Source: Fibrobacterota bacterium
GTDB taxonomy: Bacteria > Fibrobacterota > Chitinivibrionia > Chitinivibrionales > Chitinispirillaceae
Assembly: GCA_023436145.1 (NCBI GenBank)
Contig: JAEZKP010000075.1
Location: forward strand, 1-64,000
Direction of reading: 5' to 3'
Length of the DNA: 64,000 nt
Shown here: piece after piece, positions 1 through 8,624 of the stretch
Position numbering within the stretch: the stretch's first letter is position 1
How the letters are laid out: every line of letters starts with the position of its first letter
Made by a program: the position numbers and the translations under genes
Notes under the pieces: generated by a model
The model's input: the letters and a program-made list of their open reading frames with translations, nothing else
What the model was told of the DNA's origin: nothing
Databases searched by the model: none

Positions 1-149
1 TTTCTGCTGAGAAGCAGATCGTGCTCAAGTGCGGAGAATCCAGTATTACACTTACCAAAGCGGGGAAGGTATTGCTTAACGGTGCATATATTTCCAGCCG
101 GGCAAAAGGAGTCAACAGAATGCGCGGAGGCTCGGTGTTATTGAATTGA
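1..149 (+). CDS. DUF6484-family protein, 3' end only
   Basis: Only the last 48 codons are in the window, read in the frame starting at base 3 and ending at TGA 147-149. The tail matches the C-terminus of the complete copy at 10277-10771: both have an I-x-L-x-CGE-x-SI core, a K-x-GK-x-L-x-G stretch, a conserved SRA and an ending of the type R-G-x-x-V-x-x-N. In this locus type such proteins sit beside DUF2169, ketosynthase-like and PAAR-like genes. The repeating beta-strand pattern resembles the tip of VgrG, so a spike-associated role is possible but is inference. The DUF2169 gene follows 42 bases downstream in the same direction. Confidence 0.75.
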   Translation, partial: SAEKQIVLKCGESSITLTKAGKVLLNGAYISSRAKGVNRMRGGSVLLN

Positions 150-191
150 TCTCATGGCTTATACCTTTTCAAATCAAAATTGTAAACAAAA

Positions 192-1226
192 ATGCTGCAA
201 CTTAAAAACAACACTCCATTCAAACCTGGAATGGCCATTTTTCCAGATAAAAATGGTATTGATACATTTTATGCTGTCATTAAAGCCACATTTACCCTGG
301 GTGATAAACAAATCAGAATCGCTGAAAATCAGGTTTCACCGGTAATAGCTGATGAATACTGGGACAAACCAGGGGAATCGAGTCTTCGTTATGCATCTGA
401 TATGCATCTGGGAAAACTGTCAACCGATGTGGTACTTAACGGACAAGCCTGGGCACCGGAAGGGAAACTGGTCAAGCAGATCGATACTGCGGTTGTCGTA
501 GCAGAGCGGCAGAAAGTTATTCGGGTTTACGGTGATAGATGGTTTGATAAAGGTTTTTTAGGACTTACTATGACCGATCCTGAACCATTCGATGCAGTTG
601 CCATAGTATACGAACGAGCATTCGGCGGAACGCATATTATCGATGAAGATAAAGGGAAAATAAAAGGTGAAAACCGAAATCCTATTGGTATAGGATTCAA
701 AGGCAACCACAGTGCATCTGAAATGGAGGGGCAACCGGTTCCCAACCTTGAAGATCCGTCACATCCATTCAGAGGACTTACAAACTCCTGCGTACCTGCA
801 TGCTATGGTTTTATTGCTCCAAACTGGATGCCGCGCCTGCAATACGCTGGAACATACAATGATGCCTGGCAGAAAAAGCGCATGCCCTATCTTCCTGAAG
901 ATTTTGACATGCGATTTTTTAATGCCGCATCCCCGGAACTTACATTCGACCGCTATCTTGAAGGTGGAGAACCGGTTGAGCTTATCAATGTAAGTCCACA
1001 AGGCCCGATTGAATTTACTTTGCCGATTTGTCGTTTCAAAGTTGAAGTACAAATCAAAGGAAAAACCGAAAAACTTGATATGAAATGCGAAACTGTTTTG
1101 TTTGAACCGGATGAAAAAAGGTTTTCCATGGTGTATCGGGATTCGATTGCCTGTGATAAGAAAACGCTCAATGTGGAGCAGGTGACATTTGATATAGAAT
1201 CATTAGAAGGAATCGTGACGAACTAA
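192..1226 (+). CDS. DUF2169 domain protein, T6SS adaptor-like
   Basis: A 344-residue protein of the DUF2169 family, found next to PAAR-like (DUF4150) genes and T6SS toxins. Members are thought to act as cytoplasmic adaptors or chaperones that help load effectors on the spike. Family traits visible here are the N-terminal FxPDKNG with VIKATFTL, the ADEYWDKPGESSLRYASDM block (about residues 49-68), VYGDRWF, the ERAFGG block, NPIGIGF, and a PEDFD segment before the C-terminal beta-rich part. A second copy with the same blocks lies at 9192-10221 but is frameshifted. The start at 192 is chosen because it matches the N-terminus of that copy; no strong ribosome site is visible. The ketosynthase-like gene starts one base after its stop. 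Confidence 0.88.
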   Translation: MLQLKNNTPFKPGMAIFPDKNGIDTFYAVIKATFTLGDKQIRIAENQVSPVIADEYWDKPGESSLRYASDMHLGKLSTDVVLNGQAWAPEGKLVKQIDTAVVVAERQKVIRVYGDRWFDKGFLGLTMTDPEPFDAVAIVYERAFGGTHIIDEDKGKIKGENRNPIGIGFKGNHSASEMEGQPVPNLEDPSHPFRGLTNSCVPACYGFIAPNWMPRLQYAGTYNDAWQKKRMPYLPEDFDMRFFNAASPELTFDRYLEGGEPVELINVSPQGPIEFTLPICRFKVEVQIKGKTEKLDMKCETVLFEPDEKRFSMVYRDSIACDKKTLNVEQVTFDIESLEGIVTN

Positions 1227-1227
1227 C

Positions 1228-2313
1228 ATGGCAGAACAAACTATACATATTGTCGGAATCGGCATGATGACACCACTGGGTGACAGTGCGAAAATGACTG
1301 CTGCCGCAGTAAGATCAGGAACAAGCGCTCTTGACATCAGTTCAATCATGAACAAACGGTTCGAACCGATGACCATGGCACTTGTCCCCGAAGATGCACT
1401 TCCACCTCTCAATGACAAACTCAGCAAAATTCCGGGCCTGACAAGCCGTCAAATCCGCATGCTGCGCCTGTCACAAAAGCCACTTATTGAAGCACTCGGA
1501 AGTATTGTCCCCAAAGGAATCTCTGTATCGCTTTTCTTATCTGTGCCAGAAGAGATTCCAGAATGTCCAACACCGGTAAAAGATGATTTTATCAATCAAC
1601 TGCACATACAATGCATGCAGCAGTTTGATCTGAAAAAGAGCCGTTTGTTTAAGAACGGGCGCGCATCTGGCATTGAAGCAGTAGAAGAAGCTTTTAACCT
1701 GCTCACAACCAATACAGAACAATTCATACTTGTCGGCGGTTGCGATACGTATCTGGATCTTTTCCTTCTTGAAACACTGGACAGAAATAACCGTATCCTT
1801 GCCAATGGTGTCATGGATGGATTCGCGCCGGGAGAAGGTGCCGCATTTCTCCTGTTAGCTTCAGAAAAAGCAATTCAGAAACATAAACTTATATCACTTT
1901 CTCAAATATGCCAACCTGGCTGTACCAAAGAAGCGGGACACCGTTACAGTGACGAACCATACAAAGGTGACGGGCTCGCGGAAGCAATAACCGAAGCACT
2001 CATTCCACTCGAACAGGAAAAAGTACAAACCGTACTCGCCTCCTTCAATGGAGAAAATTTTTTCGCAAAAGAATGGGGTGTTGCGTTTTTGCGAAACCAT
2101 GACAGTTTCGAAGAAAAGCTCCGCATAGAACACCCAGCAGACTGCTACGGTGATCCCGGAGCTGCTGCCGGCCCACTTCTTGCAGGACTTGCAACAATTG
2201 GCATGCAGAAAAAATACATCAAAGAACCATGCATAGTCTTCTGTTCATCAGAGAATGAGAAACGCGGAGCACTATGCATGCGATCAAGTGTTAAAAATAA
2301 CTTGACTTTGTGA
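1228..2313 (+). CDS. Ketosynthase-fold protein lacking catalytic residues
   Basis: A 361-residue thiolase-like protein. The N-terminus (VGIGMMTPLGDS) and the GFAPGEGAAFLLL motif near residue 195 are typical of beta-ketoacyl synthases. The active-site Cys-His-His set is gone: the nucleophile loop reads NGRASGIEAV where TACATG would be expected, the first histidine position is in SFNGENFFAKEWG, and the second reads YGDPGAAAG in place of GHxxGAAG. It is therefore unlikely to condense acyl chains. Its place between DUF2169 and DUF4150 genes suggests a structural or chaperone role in T6SS effector handling. Related copies are at 5850-6337 (truncated) and 10847-11917 (complete). Confidence 0.85.
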   Translation: MAEQTIHIVGIGMMTPLGDSAKMTAAAVRSGTSALDISSIMNKRFEPMTMALVPEDALPPLNDKLSKIPGLTSRQIRMLRLSQKPLIEALGSIVPKGISVSLFLSVPEEIPECPTPVKDDFINQLHIQCMQQFDLKKSRLFKNGRASGIEAVEEAFNLLTTNTEQFILVGGCDTYLDLFLLETLDRNNRILANGVMDGFAPGEGAAFLLLASEKAIQKHKLISLSQICQPGCTKEAGHRYSDEPYKGDGLAEAITEALIPLEQEKVQTVLASFNGENFFAKEWGVAFLRNHDSFEEKLRIEHPADCYGDPGAAAGPLLAGLATIGMQKKYIKEPCIVFCSSENEKRGALCMRSSVKNNLTL

Positions 2314-2376
2314 GTGAGCAGGAATGAAATTAGTTAAAGAAGTTCAACCAATAACCATAACACAACCAGAGACATT

Positions 2377-2757
2377 ATGGGCCAGACAACATTCGTAAAC
2401 TCCCGGGGAATTGCCCACAAAGGCAGTGGCGGTATGAGCACCGTGTTTCCAGATGTCTGCAAAACGCCAACTCCCGGAGGCCCGGTTCCAATCCCCTATC
2501 CTAATCTCGGAAAAGCATCAGATACAAGCGACGGTCCACAGAATGTAAAAACCGATAAAAAAATGCCAATGGTCAAAGGGGCAAAATACAGCATGAGCAC
2601 CGGTGATGAAGCCGGCTCTGCGCAGGGAGTAGCAAGCAATAAGATCAAAGGCGAATGCGAGTTCATGATGTATTCGTTTGATGTCAAATTTGAGGGGAAG
2701 AATGTTTGCAGATTGGGGGACCCGTTGTTTCATAATAAGAAGAATATTGTGGGGTAA
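2377..2757 (+). CDS. DUF4150 PAAR-like spike protein
   Basis: A 126-residue DUF4150 protein, a PAAR-like fold that caps the VgrG spike and carries effectors. Diagnostic features are the N-terminal VNSRGIAHKGSGG, the FPDVCKTPTPGGPVPIPYPN motif, STGDEAGSAQGVASN and the SFDVKFEGKNVCR strand with a terminal LGDPLFHNKKN. It is a stand-alone domain without a toxin fused to it, so the toxin is probably the next gene (2911-4071). The copy at 6506-6886 differs at only six residues by my count. The product is cytoplasmic until fired with the T6SS tail. Confidence 0.93.
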   Translation: MGQTTFVNSRGIAHKGSGGMSTVFPDVCKTPTPGGPVPIPYPNLGKASDTSDGPQNVKTDKKMPMVKGAKYSMSTGDEAGSAQGVASNKIKGECEFMMYSFDVKFEGKNVCRLGDPLFHNKKNIVG

Positions 2758-2910
2758 TTTGTTCATTTGTATTAAAAATTTAGTAACATAACAAATAAAT
2801 TATTTGAAATTATCACTAATAATAATTCAGTGTAAGCCTCATCGTTATTAAATAATTTACTATAAATATATTTTACCCAACTATTAAAATTTGGCAAATA
2901 GGAAACCACA

Positions 2911-4071
2911 ATGGAATTGGGAGAGATAGTCACAGTTTATGTGCCAGAACAAGAACCAGATATTGAATGCCCATTTAGCCATGAAAAGCCAAATATCAAA
3001 GGGAAAAATGAACTGGGTGGAGTGGGAACAGTATTAGCAAAAAATATGAGTGAAGGAATTGGTGTTCACAAAGAAAAACCACCAACTGAACCTTGTTTAA
3101 TGAAAGGCCCAATTTTCTTAGATCCTCGTTTACGGCCAGACAACCCAATTCGAGCAGTTACAATCACTGTAGATGAGAAAGTTGTAAAACTGGAAGATGG
3201 CACACCTCTTGAATACCCCCTTACTTGCGGTGCTCATCATCTTGTTCCCGCACAGGAATCCTTAAGAGAGCACGCCATTCTTAATTTTATGTGTAAAGGT
3301 TTTGATAACGAAAAACAGGATTTCCTTAAAAATGGTAAACCAGATCCAGCAGTTGTCACCACTTCGAAAGTTTGGGGTAACGTACTTTACAATGTTAATG
3401 GTTCACAAAACGGAGTTTGGTTACCCGGTAATTATGCAGTTGGTGGTGGCAGCGGTGCAGTAGAAGTATGGAAAGGTCTTTCTAGTAAGAAACGAAAAAA
3501 AACAACCGAAGAAGTTTTAAAAAATTGGGCAAGTTCACTGGATTTGGCAGACGATGAGTGGAAGACAAGAAGTGATCCAGAAGAGCAAGACGGTCCGAGT
3601 GATGGTGCTATTAAAGAAGCTTTCATAACACGAGCAGAACCTAAATACATACTTGCTGGGAAAAACTACAGTATAAGTTCGTCAAATCCAAAGTGGGCTT
3701 ACGTTAAAGCTGCAATAGATATTATTCATGGTTACTTCCATGACCGTCATATAGATTATAGCAACGAAGTAAAGAACTATCTTACAAAGATTTCTGAAAA
3801 ATACGAAGAAATGTACACGCGGGAAACGAAAACCAAACCATGCGAGAAATGTATGAATGCAGAAAGGCCGGATAAAGCTGATAAGAGCCTTGTTGGTCCT
3901 CCTTATGGAATTGTCATTCGACTCAATCGTTGCGGTGAATGGTTTAAAAGACATTTGATTGGATCTGATATGAATCCTGAAACAAAAAAACGGCGATCTG
4001 CAAAAAATATTTTCACTTCAAAATGGATTCAAGCATGGATGAACGAAGTTGGAAAAGAGCGAAACACATAA
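2911..4071 (+). CDS. T6SS effector with AHH nuclease domain
   Basis: A 386-residue predicted toxin. Residues 108-110 form the Ala-His-His signature in CGAHHLVPAQESL, followed by NVNGSQNGVWLPGNY (about 161-175). Together these are the pattern of the AHH family of HNH/endonuclease VII-type nucleases. An N-terminal stretch with C-P-F-S-H may be a small metal or docking motif, and CEKC is present near residue 312. It follows the PAAR-like gene and precedes an Imm11-type immunity gene by 18 bases, the expected order for a delivered DNase and its antidote. The ribosome site TAGGAA lies 7 bases before the ATG. The gene is more A+T-rich by eye than the T6SS core, consistent with transfer. The exact target (DNA or RNA) is not shown by the sequence. 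Confidence 0.82.
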   Translation: MELGEIVTVYVPEQEPDIECPFSHEKPNIKGKNELGGVGTVLAKNMSEGIGVHKEKPPTEPCLMKGPIFLDPRLRPDNPIRAVTITVDEKVVKLEDGTPLEYPLTCGAHHLVPAQESLREHAILNFMCKGFDNEKQDFLKNGKPDPAVVTTSKVWGNVLYNVNGSQNGVWLPGNYAVGGGSGAVEVWKGLSSKKRKKTTEEVLKNWASSLDLADDEWKTRSDPEEQDGPSDGAIKEAFITRAEPKYILAGKNYSISSSNPKWAYVKAAIDIIHGYFHDRHIDYSNEVKNYLTKISEKYEEMYTRETKTKPCEKCMNAERPDKADKSLVGPPYGIVIRLNRCGEWFKRHLIGSDMNPETKKRRSAKNIFTSKWIQAWMNEVGKERNT

Positions 4072-4089
4072 TAAATAAAGGAAAAATGA

Positions 4090-4695
4090 ATGGGAAACTA
4101 CTTTGTGCTTGCCTGTCAATCAAAAGTTGAAGTTGAGTTTTTCAGACTAAGTGTAGATATTGAAGCACGAAAACGACGTTGGTTTGCTGGTATTCCTTTT
4201 TTTGAAGATAATGAGAACATTGAATTCCATCCTCCAACAGATGTAATAAATCTTGAGACTTACGAAGAAGACGATATAGAAAACTGGGTCTACCCTGTGC
4301 TTACTTGGCATCCAATTCCACTGATGAAACGTTCTCTTGTAAAAGCATTTAAAGCAGCTGGTGTTGACAACATACAGACTTACCATACTATTCTTACAAA
4401 TCCACAAGGTAATCCGCCAGTACCATCAGATATTTATCTTGCAGTTAACATCGTTGGTAGGGTTGCAGCAGCTGATATGAATTCTTCAATTATTTCTCCG
4501 GAAAACGATGATAAAATGATAGCAGTCGATTTTGATTCACTTGTAATTAACGATCAAAAAGCTCATGGATTGCTTATGTTTCGATTAGCTGAGAATATTT
4601 CTGCAGTGCTCGTACACAAGTCCGTTCGTGATGCTATCGAAAATGCAGGTATTGATGATCTTACTTGGTTTGCCCCAGAAGAGTGGGCCGGGTAA
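4090..4695 (+). CDS. Imm11-family immunity protein
   Basis: A 201-residue cytoplasmic protein of the Imm11 type (immunity MXAN_0049-like, DUF1629). Supporting features are a mid-protein strand-rich segment ending in MIAVDFDSLVIND, the run HGLLMFRLAENISAVLVHKSVRDAIENAGIDDL that is typical of the family C-terminus, and a terminal W-F-A-P-E-E-W. It lies immediately downstream of the AHH toxin and would neutralise it. Two ATGs lie 4 bases apart. The one at 4090 is chosen because AAAGGA is 7 bases upstream. A second Imm11 gene, for a different toxin, is at 12918-13508. Confidence 0.8.
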   Translation: MGNYFVLACQSKVEVEFFRLSVDIEARKRRWFAGIPFFEDNENIEFHPPTDVINLETYEEDDIENWVYPVLTWHPIPLMKRSLVKAFKAAGVDNIQTYHTILTNPQGNPPVPSDIYLAVNIVGRVAAADMNSSIISPENDDKMIAVDFDSLVINDQKAHGLLMFRLAENISAVLVHKSVRDAIENAGIDDLTWFAPEEWAG

Positions 4696-4709
4696 TATTT
4701 AAAAATTTC

Positions 4710-5020
4710 CACTACCATCCCATAGAATTTCAAAAAGTTGATATAAAAGCTGGCCATGAGACATGTTCGAACCTTTTCTGCCATGGAGTCACAATATTGC
4801 TGTGGGATAGAAGATGATCATCTGCGGGTAATAATGCTGCCTCAACAACTTTATTTACCGCTATTTGTTGTTTAATCTATGGGACAGCATTTGGTAATAA
4901 AATAAAAAAGTAAAGGAAAATGTGTGAACATGGCAAAATGAAAAAGCTTCTAAAAATGCCGAAATTTTGAGTATCAAGCTATATTGAGACTGAGGTTTGT
5001 TTCAATATGGGATGATAGTG
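4710..5020. mobile_element. MITE-like element, copy 1
   Basis: A 311-bp stretch bounded by inverted termini of the form CACTAYCATCCCATA. The left end is 4710-4725 and the right end, on the opposite strand, is about 5006-5020. It is flanked on both sides by the identical 9-bp sequence AAAAATTTC (4701-4709 and 5021-5029), the footprint expected of transposition with a 9-bp target duplication. No intact transposase is inside, so it must have been moved by an enzyme encoded elsewhere. The interior contains further GGGA-type partial matches to the terminus near 4800 and 4878. Confidence 0.75.
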
Positions 5021-5313
5021 AAAAATTTCAATAAAAATATATCTTAATGAATAGTTATAAAAAACATCCAATAGTTCTAATCATGTTGAACGACTTGTAC
5101 GGGCGCCCCTGACAGGTGCCCAAACTATGGTGCTTCCCTGTAAAAGTAGACACGTTGCGAACATATACTTCTTCTCTGATAAAAAATAATTGGGGTTCTT
5201 TATATTCCACTATATAGTAATACCATATCAGACCAACCTCTAACACATAATAAGTAAAAAACCATTGTTCTTACTCCCACTTCGAAATACATGCATTATC
5301 AAAGAGAAAATTA
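5021..5313. other. Non-coding stretch between two MITE-like elements
   Basis: The 293 bases between the two elements hold no open reading frame I can support. A G+C-rich patch near 5098-5150 stands out from the A+T-rich surroundings and could be debris of an older gene or insertion, but I recognise no protein in any frame. It is most likely decayed DNA left by turnover in the effector island. Confidence 0.5.
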
Positions 5314-5454
5314 CACTATCATCCCATAGAAATTTGGTTAAATTAAGCTAAAATCGATAGTTTTGTTGAAAAAACGACTATTTGCAAAGTGGTTTTATCA
5401 ATAAATGCAACGAAAAAATGCAAAAACATTGGCATTTCCTGTGGGATGATAGTG
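5314..5454. mobile_element. MITE-like element, copy 2
   Basis: A 141-bp element. Its termini are CACTATCATCCCATAG at 5314-5329 and the reverse complement at 5439-5454, with one mismatch. It is bounded by the perfect 9-bp direct repeat AGAAAATTA (5305-5313 and 5455-5463). The termini match those of the 311-bp element at 4710-5020 while the interior differs, so both are probably non-autonomous derivatives of one insertion sequence family. A 9-bp duplication is common for several transposase families, for example IS4-like ones, so the parent cannot be named from this alone. Confidence 0.8.
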
Positions 5455-5463
5455 AGAAAATTA

Positions 5464-5849
5464 CTATCATGAGGAGAACAATGAAGGATTGCCGATTAAC
5501 ACAGGCTAATTCAAATGTGCTCAAGTGTTGGATAATTGATCCTCCGACAGCACACCACACTGCCCAAGCCCTCCCTCTTCCGCTTTTACGGTAAAAATAA
5601 AATTCTGGACTTTCTCCACAAAATCACAAACAAATTACAGTTCAGACTTATTTCCTCTGATACCTCACTAATTTCCTCACGGCATTAAGACTGTTCAGTG
5701 AATTTGAAGCGAAGATAATTCAGAAAGCAGCATAACAGAGTTATAAAGTTATATTCGCGCCGAAGAGTATATCAAAGTTTAATTATGCTTTACAACAGTT
5801 TACATTTTTTTGATGAAAGCCTGTTATAGATTTTGTCAGAGCTATAAAG
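5464..5849. other. Decayed spacer before truncated ketosynthase-like gene
   Basis: No gene, RNA or repeat is recognisable here. Similarity to the upstream cassette resumes abruptly at 5850, which corresponds to base 1807 of the complete ketosynthase-like gene. The breakpoint of the duplication or deletion is therefore at about 5845-5850. Confidence 0.5.
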
Positions 5850-6337
5850 GTGTCATGGATGGATTTGCACCTGGTGAGGGTGGCTGCGTCCTCTTGCTTG
5901 CATCAGAGGACGCTTTACACAAAAACAAGCTCTCTTCACTTGCTCGAATATATCATGGGGTCTGTGCCGATGAACCGGGGCATCGTTTTAGTGATGAACC
6001 ATACAAAGGAGATGGCCTTTCTGAGGCAATCACTAAAGCACTTGTCCCACTTGAACAGAAGCAGGTTCAAACAGTATTCGCCGGTTTTAACGGCGAGAAT
6101 TTTTTTGCCAAGGAGTGGGGTGTCGCCTACTTGCGTAATCATGATAGTTTCGTGGATAATCTCCGGATTGAGCACCCGGCAGATTGCTACGGCGATCTTG
6201 GTGCTGCAACAGGTCTTCTGCTTACGGGTCTTGCGGCAATTGGTATGCAGAAAAAATGTGTAAAAGAACCATGTTTAATATTCTGTTCTTCAGAAAAAGA
6301 AAAACGTGGAGCAGTATGTATGATACCAAGCGAATAA
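5850..6337 (+). pseudogene. Truncated ketosynthase-like copy
   Basis: The reading frame contains only the C-terminal half of the ketosynthase-like family, starting at GVMDGFAPGEGG and running through GHRFSDEPYKGDG, FNGENFFAKEWGV and PADCYGDLGAA. It parallels residues about 194-361 of the protein at 1228-2313, with the roughly 190 N-terminal residues missing. An in-frame ATG at 5813 exists, but its first dozen codons have no family match and no ribosome site. I take it as a remnant of a duplicated cassette. The non-catalytic residues at the second and third active-site positions are the same as in the complete copy. Confidence 0.82.
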
Positions 6338-6505
6338 TATATTTGACTTTGCGAGTGAGCATGAATAAGATTACTACAATGAATGTGAAACTTTATTTCT
6401 GATTCATTATTTATTTTACTAAGATTTAAGCAACTGTCATTACCAGCATTCTTCATATAAGAAAAACCATAAAATAGGGTCATAAAACCGATCCGGGGTG
6501 TAACT

Positions 6506-6886
6506 ATGAGTCAGACCACATTCGTAAACTCCAGAGGAATTGCACATAAGGGTAGCGGTGGCATGAGTACTGTATTTCCGGATGTCTGCAAAACACCAAC
6601 TCCCGGTAGCCCGGTTCCCATCCCCTACCCCAACATTGGAAAAGCCTCAGATACAAGCAACGGTCCCCAGAATGTAAAAACCGATAAAAAGATGCCAATG
6701 GTTAAGGGGGCCAAATACAGCATGAGTGCAGGAGATGAAGCTGGTTCAGCGCAGGGGGTGGCAAGTAACAAGATCAAAGGCGAATGCGAGTTTATGATGT
6801 ATTCGTTTGATGTCAAATTTGAAGGGAAAAATGTGTGCAGATTGGGGGATCCGTTGTTCCATAACAAGAAAAATATCATGGGTTGA
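6506..6886 (+). CDS. DUF4150 PAAR-like spike protein, second copy
   Basis: A 126-residue protein that differs from the product of 2377-2757 at only six positions (residues 2, 35, 44, 52, 75 and 125 by my count). Many codons nevertheless differ at the third position, so the duplication is not recent, or the protein is under strong purifying selection. A GGGGTG ribosome-like site lies 8 bases before the ATG. It precedes the papain-like toxin gene at 7085 and is the likely carrier for that toxin. It is apparently intact although its neighbours on both sides are broken. Confidence 0.92.
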   Translation: MSQTTFVNSRGIAHKGSGGMSTVFPDVCKTPTPGSPVPIPYPNIGKASDTSNGPQNVKTDKKMPMVKGAKYSMSAGDEAGSAQGVASNKIKGECEFMMYSFDVKFEGKNVCRLGDPLFHNKKNIMG

Positions 6887-7084
6887 AAGTACTGTAGTAA
6901 CTTCAATTGAATCCTTATGTTATAGATATTTTTACCGTCAAATATGCAGGTGTCATTTTATCTGAATCAAGCTTCTGTGAATATACATAGCGATGACAAT
7001 ATTGATACTACTGGCTTTCCTCTCATCTCAATCATATACTTAGACTTTGCATTTTAAGACAAACGTTGCAAGGATTTTTTCCGC

Positions 7085-7656
7085 ATGGAAATGAATGAAA
7101 AGATAGCTCAAAGTATAAGAAACGAAGACTCAGAGAGTAAAGACAAAAAAGAGGAAAAATGTAAATTCATCGCACGCGCAAAACGGCCATCTGGCAAAGG
7201 TCCCTGGTATTCAGGTGGAAAGCTTGGAGGCATCGAAGATGGAGATGATCTCACAGGTCACTCCTTTTGTGCACTGGAAGATGAAGGTGGAAACAGGTCA
7301 TGGTACGGATTTTATCCAAAGGGGGCAATAATAGGGTGGGATTCAGTCCCGGAAGAGGACCGGATTTCAGGAGCTCTGGATTTTTTCAAATATGTTGCAG
7401 GCATACTCTATCACGGCGACGAAGACCACGAATATGATGATGAAAAGTTTATACAATTGAGGGTAGTCAATATGATAAGGCGAAAAACTTCGCTTCAAAA
7501 TGGGCTTCAGACAAAACCAAATACTGCCTCGCGCTTAATAATTGCACAACATTTGTTGTCAAGGATGGCAAGGCTGGTGATGTTTCTGTGCCAGGCGGCG
7601 GTTGGGCTTTTGCGAACCCGAATTCTTTTGGAAAAAATCTCGCAAAGTCGAAGTAG
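7085..7656 (+). pseudogene. Permuted papain-like T6SS toxin, frameshifted
   Basis: The first 121 codons encode a domain with DDLTGHSFCALEDE (His59) and a WYGFYP strand. In the uninterrupted frame the rest is nonsense. Adding one A to the AAAA run at 7443-7446 restores a continuous protein through LALNNCTTFVVKDG (Cys about 154), ending KNLAKSK at TAG 7654-7656, about 190 residues. The order G-H-S-F then N-N-C-T-T-F is the permuted papain/NlpC-like arrangement, a fold used by T6SS amidases and some lipid hydrolases. The PAAR-like gene lies upstream and a lipoprotein-like partner downstream, so a periplasmic target such as peptidoglycan is likely. The shift may be true inactivation, a slippage-prone tract or a sequencing error. 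Confidence 0.7.
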
Positions 7657-7657
7657 C

Positions 7658-8624
7658 ATCATCAGACGTTACGTATTCATCTTAACATTGAGCTTACAAG
7701 TTACTAACTGTTTTCCATCAGAAAAAGGAAACACCAGGGAACAAATGAAGAACAATACTAATGCCACAACATCTCTAATATTCAAAGGCAGTGGTCCAGG
7801 CGATGAATTTGGTTTTAATGTACAGAATTAATAATCTGGTCACCCGTTCTCAGTCTTCCCATAAGCCGCCACACTCCAATTTATTTTTTTTTAGAAGAAT
7901 AAATAACCATCAACTCATAGCGGTGAAAGGATTTGGAGACCAAAGGCAAGAGATTGTATTGCTTAACACCCAGAATGACTCAATCGAAGTTCTTGCTTGG
8001 ATAGAAAATGCGGCTTTGATGTTTCCGGCTTTATCCCCAGATATGGGTAGTATTGCTGTACTAATATTACCTGGTCGCAGGGATGCACCACCGCGTAATT
8101 CAGCAATCGCCCACTTGTGCCATTTTCCATTAAATTTCTCTGGTAGTGACCTGAGCAAACGAAGAATAACCATCACAGAAACAGTTGCTCAAAATCTGCC
8201 TGCAATTCCAATCGACTGGGACACATCTGAAAAGGGTATTTTTTATACCGGTATCAACAAAACACCGCATATTTATTATTATGATTTAATCAATCGGAAA
8301 TCACATCAGGTTCGAACCGGCCTCTTCCCACGTCTGAATGCAGACAAAACTTTATTAGCTCTCATTGATGATCGTAATATATTAGTCGTTAATCCACAAT
8401 GTCCCGAAAAAATCCTGGCATCTACAACATTGAATGGTCATCCGGGTTATCTCACATGGCACCCGGAATCTACACTCCTAGCTTTTTCTGAAGAGCTTCC
8501 AATGTGGCGTATGAAAATCGGTATCATTGATGTTAAAGAAGCAGCAGTGAAAACAATTATGGAAACTGCCCGTATCAAAGATCTTGTGTGGATTGACTCA
8601 TACATCACCTGGCCCAAATATTGA
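7658..8624 (+). pseudogene. Beta-propeller lipoprotein, probable immunity gene, damaged
   Basis: The main open part (GTG 7791 to 8624, 277 codons) has TolB/WD40-like repeats: ALSPDMGSIAVLIL, YYYDLINRKSHQVRTG, FPRLNADKTLLALI, LTWHPESTLLAFSEE. Just upstream, in a different frame, bases 7658-7720 encode RRYVFILTLSLQVTNCF, which looks like a lipoprotein signal with its cysteine, followed by a short linker up to about 7825. Joining the two needs one base removed near 7820-7832. The expected start codon position reads ATC. I infer a former outer-membrane or periplasmic lipoprotein protecting against the adjacent papain-like toxin, now broken. A cytoplasmic propeller protein starting at 7791 is the alternative. 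Confidence 0.55.

Noticed and set aside
154..345. 63-codon frame before the DUF2169 gene
   Set aside because: It overlaps the DUF2169 start in another frame and matches nothing.
5382..5594. 70-codon frame crossing the second MITE-like element
   Set aside because: It starts inside the element and runs over its end and target duplication, so it is not a gene.
7443..7446. Programmed -1 frameshift joining the two halves of the papain-like toxin
   Set aside because: The run has only four A, no X-XXY-YYZ slippery site and no downstream stem that I can see. Plain mutation or error is simpler.
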